From NCBI GenBank assembly GCA_002633315.1, contig NWBN01000014.1, positions 141,844 through 205,843 on the forward strand: a stretch of DNA of 64,000 nt. The letters run 5' to 3'. Source of the stretch: Bacteroidales bacterium Phil6 (GTDB lineage Bacteria > Bacteroidota > Bacteroidia > Bacteroidales > F082). The notes below the pieces were generated by a model. The model had not been told where the DNA came from. It made no database searches and saw only the letters and a program-made list of their open reading frames with translations. Both the position numbers and the translations under genes were made by a program. Of this stretch, positions 38,995 through 48,700 are shown one piece after another. Position 1 is the stretch's first letter; the number at the start of each line of letters is the position of its first letter.

Positions 38995-39034
38995 AAATTT
39001 ATGCTGACTTTATTTGCAAGGTCTGCATAAATTT
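38995..39034 (+). terminator. Hairpin after the orphan lipoprotein
   Basis: A perfect 10-bp stem AAATTTATGC / GCATAAATTT with a 20-base loop. No T-run is present, but its A/T-rich base makes termination in either direction possible. Confidence 0.5.
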
Positions 39035-39035
39035 A

Positions 39036-39212
39036 GATACTGTCCCAAACTAATTTTCAATATTTTTTCTATTCATTTTCCTAATTTAATTATATTTTTT
39101 CTATAATTTTGTACTTTTGCTCCTATACAAAATTCATGTTTGTGTTTTTTAAAAGATTTCTAATTGCTAAAACATTAAACTTTGAATTTTACACACTTTT
39201 TGGGACAGTATC
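39036..39212 (+). mobile_element. MITE-like element with 14-bp terminal inverted repeats
   Basis: GATACTGTCCCAAA (39036-39049) and its exact inverse TTTGGGACAGTATC (39199-39212) bound 177 bases that carry no transposase. TA lies immediately outside each end, which could be a 2-bp target duplication. A diverged copy in the same orientation lies at 63711-63882, sharing long blocks such as AAACTTTGAATTTTACACAC. Both include a promoter-like TACTTTTGCTCCT-type segment. Confidence 0.7.
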
Positions 39213-39388
39213 TATAAATAAAAAAATTAAATCTAAACCAATATTACAAATGTTAGAATCAACTATTGCAAAAATAGAGAATTATCAAAATATTAGACGC
39301 AATAATATAAACTATTAAAAGTACAATAGTTTTATTTTTTTAGATCAAATGGTCACGTATATCTCAATTGGAAAAATCTTGAGATATT

Positions 39389-39508
39389 AGATACTATCAC
39401 AAAAAGTATCATACCTATAGTGGTAAGCTCCTTATAATAACCTGAAATCTTTTCAGCTACAACAATACTTACAGTACCTGACCGATTATTTTTTCGCTTG
39501 ATAAACAT
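39389..39508 (-). pseudogene. IS1634-like transposase N-terminus remnant
   Basis: The minus strand reads MFIKRKNNRSGTVSIVVAEK and then SGYYKELTTIG, which resembles the N-terminus of IS1634-type transposases of Bacteroidota, and it then runs out of similarity. A -7 box (minus TAACTTTG, 39545-39552) lies upstream. Just past the break, minus TTTGTGATAGTATC (39389-39402) resembles the terminal repeat of the nearby MITE with two changes, so this looks like an internally deleted IS copy. Confidence 0.6.
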
Positions 39509-39683
39509 ACAAAAATACTTTGCGTACCCCAAAATCAAGGCATGCAAAGTTACAAAACATTATTTATCAAGACATTATAAAATTGATATTTTTATAGTGA
39601 CGAAGTCAGAAAAAAATGTATATATATGCAGTCGAAATATGAATCTCAATTATATACATTTAATACCAGACAGCAATGATTTT

Positions 39684-40676
39684 TTAATCATCATTATTTA
39701 GTTTAACTATGTCTATAAACCTTACTCCATGAAGTTGTGTTTTAATATAATTTTGAATAGAATTGTCTTGAGATATAAACCCTATTTCATCTGCTGCAAA
39801 TTTACCTGGAAGTGCAAAAAGTATTTTTTTTGAATTACTCCAACAACTCATCACCAAATAATCATCAAGTTCAACAAAATTTATTTTTGAGTTAAAATTG
39901 TTCTCCAAACTATTTTTTATAGCAAATGTTATTTCTTTATACATATTGTAGAAATCTGCAAAAGTTATTTCATTCACATCTTTCAACAATGCTTCAGTTC
40001 TTATACTATCAATTTGTTTAAATAATGGAGCATCTCCACTTACATATAATGGGGTAGTATACAATGCAATCTTTTCTTTAAAATCCAAAATATCATCATT
40101 ACGAGTCTGAGCAAAATATCTCTCTGAAGCTATTGAATCAGCAATTTTAAATCTATCTTTACCAGGCATCTCTGGATTTGTAATCGATAGCTCATTAATT
40201 ATCTTACGTACTTCTATTTTAAGTTTAGACAAATACTCTTGTTTAATTCTTGATTCTTGAACAACCTCCCTAAACATCCATGTATCAGTTCCATAATAAG
40301 CTATTGTAATATCATGCCCTTTATTGGATAAATCCACAATATTAGCAATCATTTTTTTGAATTCTAATGGAGTATAAAATAAACCATAATACAACACATC
40401 TTCAAATATTATTATAGAATCATTCGATTTTGTATCCTCAAAAATATCATTTATTTGAGCAAGATAATCAGGAAAAATGCCAATATACCTTGTTGAGAGA
40501 GATTGTTCAATTAATTTAAGTTCATTTATCATTTCTTCTCCATCTTTATCACTTCTATACATTTCTACCCAAAATAACAGAAGAGATAAAAGTAATGCAA
40601 ATGGTGCTGAACCAAGTATATAACGTCCAATTTTATATAACCTATTTTTTTCAATTATATCTTTTGATATTTTCAT
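39684..40676 (-). CDS. Hypothetical membrane-anchored protein, 330 residues
   Basis: One transmembrane helix at about residues 19-37 (FALLLSLLLFWVEM) is followed by an alpha/beta domain with SIIIFEDVLYYGLFYTP and GHDITIAYYGTDTWMF, which could be a Rossmann-like or phospholipase-D-like fold, though no HKD motif is present. I do not recognise the family. It is on the same strand as the tubulin/FtsK-like cluster but separated by 325 bases containing two hairpins, so it may be a separate unit. Its AT-rich composition matches the distal part of that cluster. Confidence 0.6.
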   Translation of the reverse strand: MKISKDIIEKNRLYKIGRYILGSAPFALLLSLLLFWVEMYRSDKDGEEMINELKLIEQSLSTRYIGIFPDYLAQINDIFEDTKSNDSIIIFEDVLYYGLFYTPLEFKKMIANIVDLSNKGHDITIAYYGTDTWMFREVVQESRIKQEYLSKLKIEVRKIINELSITNPEMPGKDRFKIADSIASERYFAQTRNDDILDFKEKIALYTTPLYVSGDAPLFKQIDSIRTEALLKDVNEITFADFYNMYKEITFAIKNSLENNFNSKINFVELDDYLVMSCWSNSKKILFALPGKFAADEIGFISQDNSIQNYIKTQLHGVRFIDIVKLNNDD

Positions 40677-41001
40677 AACACAAATAATTAATCATTAAAA
40701 ACTAATTACCAAACAAAACATTTTCAACTTAACCTTTTATCGATTTTGTTATTCTTAAAAGAATAACAACACAAATATTATAAAAAAGTTCTGACGATAA
40801 ATTCAAATATTAAATCATCAACACAATCTGACATTACATAGGTTTATACTATATTCAATATATAACCATATTATCAATGATTTTTTCTAAAAAACCAAAT
40901 ACATCTTTAAAATTTAACATTAAATTTATTCCATAAGGAAGGAAACGACAACCTTCCTAAACAAAACTTATTAAACATTAAATCATTTATACAAAATCAA
41001 T
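40677..41001. other. Intergenic region with two hairpins
   Basis: GTTATTCTT/AAGAATAAC at 40748-40767 and AGGAAGG/CCTTCCT at 40936-40958. The second lies just past the last small gene of the cluster on the minus strand and may mark the end of its transcript, though no T-run follows. Confidence 0.5.
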
Positions 41002-41286
41002 TTATTTAACGTCTTTCAAAGCGTTTTCAATAATCTGTATTTGATTATTTATATAAGGAATATCATCTTCTAAAATACTATTAATAATTTGGCGAATAAT
41101 ATTTTCATTATTTCGAAAATTTACTTCCTCATATTTTTCAGCAACTTGTATTGCCACTCCTGCATCAATCATATTAGTAATATGACTACGATAAGCATTT
41201 AATTGTGTTTCTAATCCTTCTTGGAGTTGTTGTAAAAAATTACGGAGGCCATAAAGCCCATCTAATATTCTTTGATAGTCTTGCAT
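41002..41286 (-). CDS. Small helical protein, 94 residues (paralogue A)
   Basis: An all-helical, cysteine-free protein beginning MQDYQRILDGLYGLRNFL, with a central AGVAIQVAEKY turn and ending DIPYINNQIQIIENALK. It is clearly paralogous to the first 90 residues of the next upstream gene (shared MQDY, LE, Y, GV-QV-E-Y, DIPY, NQI-II). The size and two-helix shape recall WXG100 proteins of type VII secretion, but no WXG motif is present. It is the last gene of the cluster headed by the FtsK-like ATPase, and could be a secreted substrate or a structural adaptor. Confidence 0.7.
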   Translation of the reverse strand: MQDYQRILDGLYGLRNFLQQLQEGLETQLNAYRSHITNMIDAGVAIQVAEKYEEVNFRNNENIIRQIINSILEDDIPYINNQIQIIENALKDVK

Positions 41287-41304
41287 AATTAAAAAATTAA
41301 GTTA

Positions 41305-41763
41305 TTATCTACAATTAGGGTCTCTGCCTGTATCTTGAAACAATTTTTTAAAACATTTAGGACATAATACTATTTTTGAACCAACAGGCACTTCGAAAGT
41401 ATTATCACAACATTGACATCTCTTCATAATCATTTCATTTTTAATTCGTTGAATAGCTCGTTTAAATTCTTCTTTTGTATATTTAGAATTATTGTCTGCA
41501 TGACTGATAATATTAATCTGATTTTGAAGATAAGGTATATCTAATTCCTCAATTTGTTGAATTAAAGTCATAATACTATGATCCTTAGGTTGCCAAAAAA
41601 CAAGTGAATATTCTTCAACTACCTGTCGAGGAACTCCACAATCATTTAATTCTAAAATTTTATTACCATAAGACCTCTGCGAACTCTCTAATTGCTTTTT
41701 CAAATCCTCAATATAACGCTTCAATAATTGCAAAGCAGATAGTTGAACATTATAATCTTGCAT
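41305..41763 (-). CDS. Small helical protein with C-terminal zinc ribbon (paralogue B)
   Basis: From the ATG at 41763 the protein has 153 residues. The first 90 mirror the neighbouring 94-residue protein (MQDYNVQLSALQLLKRYI, NDCGVPRQVVEEY, DIPYLQNQINII). A lysine-rich linker follows, then a zinc-ribbon-like CQCCDNTFEV and LCPKCFKKL with two paired cysteine sites. The longer reading to 41841 overlaps the upstream gene and is not preferred. The gap to paralogue A is 18 bases. The ribbon suggests binding to protein or nucleic acid in the cytoplasm, so this copy may be an adaptor. Confidence 0.7.
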   Translation of the reverse strand: MQDYNVQLSALQLLKRYIEDLKKQLESSQRSYGNKILELNDCGVPRQVVEEYSLVFWQPKDHSIMTLIQQIEELDIPYLQNQINIISHADNNSKYTKEEFKRAIQRIKNEMIMKRCQCCDNTFEVPVGSKIVLCPKCFKKLFQDTGRDPNCR

Positions 41764-41776
41764 AATATATATTAAA

Positions 41777-42751
41777 TTAATCATCTTTTTTAGATATAAT
41801 AGAAGAAAAAATCCACCAACACGCCACAAAAACAGCACCAATAGCCATTGCAGACCATTTTAAAATAGTCCATACTATTTTTCCTACTTTTATCCAGTTT
41901 TCTTTAATCCTCGCTTTTTTATCCTCGTAATCTTTTACTGCATTCCTTAATTCTTCAAACAATTCTTCTAACAACTGATATCGAGTTATAGCATTTTCAT
42001 TACTTAAATCTTCATACATCGTACAAAGAGCAGATGTGGAGGTTGGATGATATGGATTATTTTTATAAAATTCTTTTAGTTCATTGGATTTATTTTTACG
42101 ATATATCTCTATATTAGTAATTGCATCATTCATTTTTATTGCATAACTGAGTTCTTCTTTTATCATATTAAGTTGATTCAACACTTGACTTCCATTTACT
42201 TTATTAAGACCAACATATAATCTTTCCATATTTGTTGACAAATGGTTGTGATTAATATTATAAAAATTTTTCAATTTAATAATATTATCTTTTTTAAAAC
42301 CTTCTATTTGACAGATAGTATCAGCGACATGACTTGCTATTTGTAGATCTTCTTTAATATCATTAAGTTCTTGAATAATTTCCTTACTATTGGTAGAATT
42401 AAAAAGTTCATAATATTGTTGTAAATTTAATGCACCATGTTGTGGATTAGCAGCAAAAAACAGCTCAAGAACTGAGCCAAAATTTTTTTTCTCTTGCTGA
42501 ACTTCAATAATTTTTTCTGCAACATTATCACACAAAATAGCAATAGACGAAATTTCTTGTGGATTATTTATATCCAAATTAATCAATTTCTCCATCAAAT
42601 TATCCAACACTTTATGAAATGGTTTTATAGAAGATGAATACTTTTGAAGTGTTTCATAATAAACTTTAGCCATATTATGCCTAAACTCACATGTAGTTTT
42701 ATTTTGCTCTATCATGCAATTATACTCATGCAAGTTTCTATATAAGTTCAT
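41777..42751 (-). CDS. Tail-anchored helical repeat protein, 324 residues
   Basis: A helical protein with three loosely repeated units of about 60 residues. Repeat blocks end in LELFFAANPQHGALNL, LKNFYNINHNHLSTNM and LKEFYKNNPYHPTSTS, each preceded by an amphipathic helix such as LNDIKEDLQIA or LNMIKEELSYA. A single transmembrane helix near the C-terminus (VWTILKWSAMAIGAVFVACWW) leaves a short basic tail, so the bulk should face the cytoplasm. It is encoded 28 bases after the FtsK-like gene. The family is not recognised; scaffold at the membrane is my inference. Confidence 0.65.
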   Translation of the reverse strand: MNLYRNLHEYNCMIEQNKTTCEFRHNMAKVYYETLQKYSSSIKPFHKVLDNLMEKLINLDINNPQEISSIAILCDNVAEKIIEVQQEKKNFGSVLELFFAANPQHGALNLQQYYELFNSTNSKEIIQELNDIKEDLQIASHVADTICQIEGFKKDNIIKLKNFYNINHNHLSTNMERLYVGLNKVNGSQVLNQLNMIKEELSYAIKMNDAITNIEIYRKNKSNELKEFYKNNPYHPTSTSALCTMYEDLSNENAITRYQLLEELFEELRNAVKDYEDKKARIKENWIKVGKIVWTILKWSAMAIGAVFVACWWIFSSIISKKDD

Positions 42752-42779
42752 TATCATATCACTGTAATTTTAATTATAT

Positions 42780-45431
42780 TTATTTTATATTAAAGAGTTT
42801 TTCTAAAAAAGAATCATCTTTATGAATACTTGCTTTATTAAAAAATTCGCCATAAACACGAGTAATATCAGGATTAACTTCGGAAAGGTCTTCTCCATTT
42901 TGAAGAATAACAGATCCATCTGTCACTTGTAATCCAAATTCACTTGAAAATAAACATTGTATATTTCTTATATTATTATCAAGTGCAATTCTATTCTCAA
43001 ACTCACTCGTAAGACCCTGAAAGAAATCATTATATGATTGTGCATTAAGTGCATGTACAAATACATGAATTCCATATTCCGGACCATCTTTAATAATACG
43101 TTTAAGTTTTTCCATCGCTGGAGAATCTTTATAACCGTCTTTACGAAGAGCCTTGCAGTTTTGCACATAAGGCATGAATAATACAACACGCCCAGTTACC
43201 ACCTCATCTTTATTACTTGCTTCTTGCCTATTAGAAAGCTCAATATCAATTATATCCAATACATCATTAAGTTTACGCGGTGGTAGCACTTTAGTATTAT
43301 CATCAGACATAAAATCAAACACATCAGCATATTCACTATCTACATTGAAAGCATTGACAATATAATAAAAACTTCGTTTGCCACTTTGTTTTTTCAACTG
43401 ATAAAGAGATAAGCCTATTATCTGCACCAATAGTTTAAAATTACTTCCCAAAATCAAAACATTTGAAGCAGTTTGTTTTCTAATCCGTATAAAATTATGC
43501 CTATCTCTAATAGCATCTGGCTCACCTATATAAAGATCACAAAATCTATCATTTATCTTGAAAGTATCGGTTATAATAGCATTTGCTAATGATTTATTAT
43601 TTTGAATTTTACCCCAAGTAGTACCATCAGAATCACCCCATTTCTCAAAAGTTTCTATATTATATTTCTTTTCAGCATAATCATTAAGTATATTTACCCA
43701 TGTATTTGGATTATCAATAAATCCAATTTGCAAGTTAATATTTTTTGAAGAATCTCCATTTTTGTTATTTAAAACAGCATCTCCTGGTTTTGATAATTGA
43801 AGTGGTGCACTATTACCGATAATTCTTCTTGCTTCATCTTCTGATGATAATTCAAAAGATAATCTCCATGTAACATTTTTAAAAATATCTTGCGGTATAT
43901 CAGCCTTACCAATACCTTGACTACATAGTAAAAGATGAACACCAAATGCACGTCCCTCTCTAATAATTTTATCCAAAAATTTAGCAACTTTAGCTCCTAA
44001 CCTTGCTTCTTCAAAAAGAACCTGAAACTCATCAATAATCACTAGAATACGTGGCATTACTTTACATGTTACTTTGCGATATGTCTGCAATTTATCTACC
44101 ATTTCTCCAAATTCATTTGCCGCTTGTTTAAACAGCTCTGCTCGACTTTTCATTTCATCAACAAGTTTCTCCAAAACACTCAAACAAAATTTACTATTAT
44201 TGGAAGTAGACTGAACAAGAGTATGTGGCAACTTTCTATACAAATTTAATCCTGTACCATTCTTAAGATCAATGAGACAATATTTGAGTTCTTTAGGAGA
44301 ATACTTACATGCTCCCCAAAGAATTATATTATGAAGAAGAACTGTTTTTCCTCTACCCGGCAAACCACCTATTAGTCCAGAATAATCTGCACTCTCACCA
44401 AAGGTAAGGTATTGAATTCTTTTACCAAAACATCCAATTGGAATATTAATAGCATCTATCGTAGTTGATTCCCAAATATGGTTATCTCTGATTCTTTCAG
44501 AATACATACATTCAATGGATGTTTGATTCTTTTCAATACTCCGTTTATTAATTACATCTAAAATAAAAGGAAATGTTTCCGAATTAATTATTTCAATATA
44601 TATATCTTTAGGAGAAAATAACTTAAAAAGAAAGTCATCTTGTTGTGGAAAATTTAAACATGTAGTAAATTTTATTATTTCTAAAATACTATTATTATAA
44701 CTATCTAAAACTTTGTCATTAAATGACAAAAAAAAATACACACCTGCATTTGTCGCATTTCTATTATTTATCAACATCTTAAGTCGTTCAATATTTTCTA
44801 AAGACATACCTTCTGGAAAATCAGACAAAAAGACAAAATGCTGTATCTCAATATCTTCATTTGGAAACATATTATGGTCAGTAACAATATTTGACAAATC
44901 TAATAGTAGAGATGTAATCTCAGTAGTTTGTATACGTTGATAATTTACTTTTTCTACATTAATACTATTAACTATCGATAAACTTTGTCCAAATGCATTA
45001 TCTATAATGTAAAACTTTGATTTTTCAGGTTGGCAAGCACACATAAATCGCAATGCTACAGAAGTCATATATTGGTCAACAATATCAACATCATTGTTAT
45101 TAACACTAATATATGATGATTTTAAAAAAGATGTAGCAAAAGCATCAGTAAATGGATATAAAAATGGGAAATTACCACATAATTTTCCCACACACACAAT
45201 ATTGGGCATTGTAACGTCAGATTCAACACCAATATTAGGATATTGATCAAAACTTCTAAGAGCATATTTAGAGCAAGTTTGTTTGTCAATAAAGTTACAC
45301 ATTTCATGCTCATTATCTATGATAAGTTGCTTAATATCATTCTCTTTATTTATAAATTCTTTATCGATTCTTTTTTGTACTAATCGAAAAGCATCAGTAA
45401 GTTCATCCATTATTACATTATAATTTTCCAT
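42780..45431 (-). CDS. FtsK/SpoIIIE (EssC)-like ATPase with three RecA-like modules
   Basis: A motor ATPase of 883 residues without transmembrane helices. The central module has a full Walker A (GGLPGRGKT, residues 355-363), Walker B ILVIIDEFQ (462-470) and the FtsK-type GRAFGVHLLLCSQ (493-505), which ends at a polar sensor. A first module (residues 75-290) and a third (about 640-860, ASNVLILGSNFKLL) have the same spacing but degenerate nucleotide loops. Three tandem modules resemble EssC/EccC of type VII secretion more than the DNA pump FtsK, and no DNA-binding gamma domain is present. With the tubulin-like and vWA genes it may drive protein or polymer movement at the envelope. Confidence 0.8.
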   Translation of the reverse strand: MENYNVIMDELTDAFRLVQKRIDKEFINKENDIKQLIIDNEHEMCNFIDKQTCSKYALRSFDQYPNIGVESDVTMPNIVCVGKLCGNFPFLYPFTDAFATSFLKSSYISVNNNDVDIVDQYMTSVALRFMCACQPEKSKFYIIDNAFGQSLSIVNSINVEKVNYQRIQTTEITSLLLDLSNIVTDHNMFPNEDIEIQHFVFLSDFPEGMSLENIERLKMLINNRNATNAGVYFFLSFNDKVLDSYNNSILEIIKFTTCLNFPQQDDFLFKLFSPKDIYIEIINSETFPFILDVINKRSIEKNQTSIECMYSERIRDNHIWESTTIDAINIPIGCFGKRIQYLTFGESADYSGLIGGLPGRGKTVLLHNIILWGACKYSPKELKYCLIDLKNGTGLNLYRKLPHTLVQSTSNNSKFCLSVLEKLVDEMKSRAELFKQAANEFGEMVDKLQTYRKVTCKVMPRILVIIDEFQVLFEEARLGAKVAKFLDKIIREGRAFGVHLLLCSQGIGKADIPQDIFKNVTWRLSFELSSEDEARRIIGNSAPLQLSKPGDAVLNNKNGDSSKNINLQIGFIDNPNTWVNILNDYAEKKYNIETFEKWGDSDGTTWGKIQNNKSLANAIITDTFKINDRFCDLYIGEPDAIRDRHNFIRIRKQTASNVLILGSNFKLLVQIIGLSLYQLKKQSGKRSFYYIVNAFNVDSEYADVFDFMSDDNTKVLPPRKLNDVLDIIDIELSNRQEASNKDEVVTGRVVLFMPYVQNCKALRKDGYKDSPAMEKLKRIIKDGPEYGIHVFVHALNAQSYNDFFQGLTSEFENRIALDNNIRNIQCLFSSEFGLQVTDGSVILQNGEDLSEVNPDITRVYGEFFNKASIHKDDSFLEKLFNIK

Positions 45432-45713
45432 TACATAGTTGCACTTTAAAGCTATATTTTAAATAAATTATCATGTTATCAAGAAACAATATCTCATTGA
45501 CTTCTTCAATAAATCCAAAAACATTTCATCATTTTTTTGAAATTCCATGTAGTTGCCACTCTTACATTCACTACACCACCTAATACTCTTTTATAAAAGT
45601 GTAATCTAAACAATGACCTCTTTTAAATGTCATATTGTCGTTCTATTCCTGCACGCCTAAGAACGACCTGTACTTATTTCTCTGTGTATAATAAAAGAAT
45701 GCTATTGTTTTAG
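45432..45713. other. 282-base gap inside the cluster, with hairpin
   Basis: It lies between the papain-like gene and the FtsK-like gene. It holds an 8-bp hairpin GTCGTTCT / AGAACGAC (45637-45644 with 45660-45667) and a TTTTATAAAA palindrome. No standard -7 box was seen on the minus strand. It may be an attenuator or a partial terminator. DNA upstream of it is richer in G+C than DNA downstream. Confidence 0.5.
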
Positions 45714-48700
45714 TTAGTTGTTGTTAAGACTCACACATTCTTGGAAATATACAGTTGCTACCTTAAGAAAAGTCATGCAATACTTGTTGTCTGATTCGTA
45801 ATAAGTTTCCGAGAGATTACCAAGTCTCTTACGCAACGCATCACGGTTTTGATCCAAAGATGGCGCAAAAACTATTGAAAGGGGTATAATAAGCCCTCTT
45901 TCTCTGCTGCTTACATTCATGAATATGTTAGACTGCTCATTAAGTATTGTAGCAAGTTTGCGATTAACTTCCAATGCGATTTCCTGGGACGCATTACTTG
46001 CAACATGGGTTGATATATCAAACTCACGGATTTCTTTACGATCTATTATTTTTTTAATCAGGACATTTATGATCGTGTCCTGATACTGCGACAATAAGAT
46101 ATGGTCAATATCATATTGATTAATATAACCGCAAAAGTCCAACATCATTTCAGGGTCATTTTTAAGTTTTTTTTCAAAAAACTGATCTAGCAAGCTTGAT
46201 GACAACAATGATGTATCTGGAAATGTCGTATCAAGAGACAATGAGCTCCCTTTTGCTTCTATATTTGCATACCAAGTCCTTAAATTATTTATCAGAGCTA
46301 TTATTAAGGTGTATTTTGAATAGAACATTGTCTGAAGCGCCTGAAGTTTTGTAATCAAAATCCATGCAGAAAAAGTTTTGATCTTAAATAGCTTCTTAAT
46401 ATGTTCCTTGAAACTGATTTCTTTACGCAGTTTATCAATTTCAGCTTCAATCCGGTCCCGGTTTTCTCGCCATTCTTGCCAGACTCTATGTGCTTTCCAA
46501 AGCACAATCACTATCGCAACAGCAAAAACAGCTACTAACCATAATGCCTGACCTCCATTAACTTCTGAAAAAAAGTCTTCAGGTTGGAAATAAGAGATCA
46601 GAGATTCATCACCTACAAAATAACGGAATAACCGTATTATTGATTTCACTGCAAGAACTCCTGCCAGTCCCCAAAGCGACATCCAAAAAGAAGACACAAA
46701 AGATTTCTTTCGTAACAGATAACTGACACCAGCCAATATAGCATAAACCAAAAGCCAAAACAGAAAAGGCTTAAATGTAAAACCTAAACCTGAATGCAAA
46801 AAATCAACAAACTGTCTGTATATCAATGCCAAAAAGATTGTTCCCGTCAAGAATGAAGCGGCTCGAAAAAAAATATCTTTCTTGTAATCTTTTAATACAT
46901 TATCGTTTTCGTCAAGTTCATTATTCTTTTCCTTAATATTCTGTTCTATAGATTCTTGTTCTTTACTAAGATGCTCTATATTCTCATTTATGAATCTGTC
47001 ACGATTATTTGGATTACTATATAATTGCTTTAATGATTCAAAATAAATTCGCCATGCATTCTTTTCTTCACGAAGCTTTTCTGCGTTATGTTCTTCGGAA
47101 TACAACTCATTTCTTTTGATCGCATACTGGATGTTAAGGTCATTATTATCTATCCTAAGTGGAACAATCTCGACATTACTATGAGTGGTCACCATATTTT
47201 CTATTTCCGTCAGGGTGCAGGCATAATTAAACAACAACTTATGCTCTATATAGCTATATGGAATATAACAGTAACCATGATCCCCCCAATCTTCTCCCCA
47301 GGAATTCCTGACTATGAACATCTGCAATTCATCGCTAAAACCGACAATCACCATAGCATGCCGACCATGCAGACTATCATTTGAGTCCTGTTCAAGTCCA
47401 GACCGTATTTCTTCTTCGCTAGGCATCGGAATATAACCGTCAACCCTCCCATGCTCAAAAAATGATTGTGTCAATGTAAAAGATGCCGCGACAGGACAAT
47501 TATCCACTAATGCTGATTTTATATCATCTACTTTAAGGTTTACGTTCATCGCCGAAACGAGCTTGCGTTTTGCTCCGTCTGCATATGCTTCATCGCTTGG
47601 TTTCTCGTTGTAGACATTTTCTTTATAAGGCCATATCCTTTCTAATGCTATTCCATATTTTACAAGTGAATCGATGGAAGGCTTAAAACGGGAACCCGAA
47701 TCTTCGTTTACAGTTCCGTCTTCGTCAAGATTTCGGGCATTATAATAAAGAAAAGATTCACTCAAATCGAACTCTTCAGCTGAGTTGAGTTGCATTATGT
47801 ACTCGAATATTGATGTCAGAGAGAAAGAAAGACAAGAGCCCTGCTGCCCTTGATTTTTGATACGGGTAAACTTATACCTCATATCAAGGCTGGCAACATT
47901 GACATTATGAGGTTTATAAGTCTCAACCAACGGCTCTTGTTCAACGGAAGGCAGAAGACGGAATTTCCGGTTATCAAAATGGACATATCCGTTTTCTACA
48001 TAACAGTCTGTTACTTTTTGTGAATCTCCTATCTGCTTGCTCAGTTCCGTCAAAGAGTTTCTCAGATTTCTGATTGTAGTTTCAGAATTAATGAGACTAG
48101 TGTCTAGTTCCTTAAATGTCTTAATTGGATTGACAGGGTCCTCACCATTTAATTTATAATAATGTGCATAATCATTATTGATATAATAATCTATTGGTTC
48201 ATTGAACAGTTCATCTACCGTGGCAACATTTTGGGAGAAAATTGTTTCAGAAAAAAGTTCACAATCGGTCTTGGCCAAGCATACCGCCAGGATGGCCGCA
48301 TGCATTGTAACAGTTTTTTGCTCTTCCAATGTCTGCTTGCACCTATCAACGATACCCTGCACCTCTTTTGCCAATATTTCCTGAACTTTCCTGAATTCAT
48401 CATCTTCATTAAAGTTCTTAAGCTTGTCAATCTCTGCAAACTGTGCCGAAAGCAGTGATGTCTTGTCTTTCAACATATCATTTGCGATAACATGGGCTTC
48501 ATTGGTATCAACCTTCATATCGTTTACCCGGACAACATCCATAGCATTCAGCAATAATTTGTTCAGCAGATATTCCGTAAACAGATATTTGTCTAAATAT
48601 AAGTTGGAAAGGCCCAACGTAACTGCATCAAGATATTTCATAGTGCTTGGAAATATCTGATGATAATGGCCGGCAAAAAGAATAGAGAAGTGGGCTAATA

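Noticed and set aside
39109..39318. 69-codon frame overlapping the MITE-like element
   Set aside because: It reads across the terminal repeat into flanking DNA. The homologous copy at 63.8 kb is not open in the same way.
41002..45431. Assignment as a true type VII (ESX) secretion system
   Set aside because: The ATPase has three modules, but there is no WXG motif, no EccB/EccD/EsaA-like membrane protein and no FHA domain, so only a distant analogy is justified.
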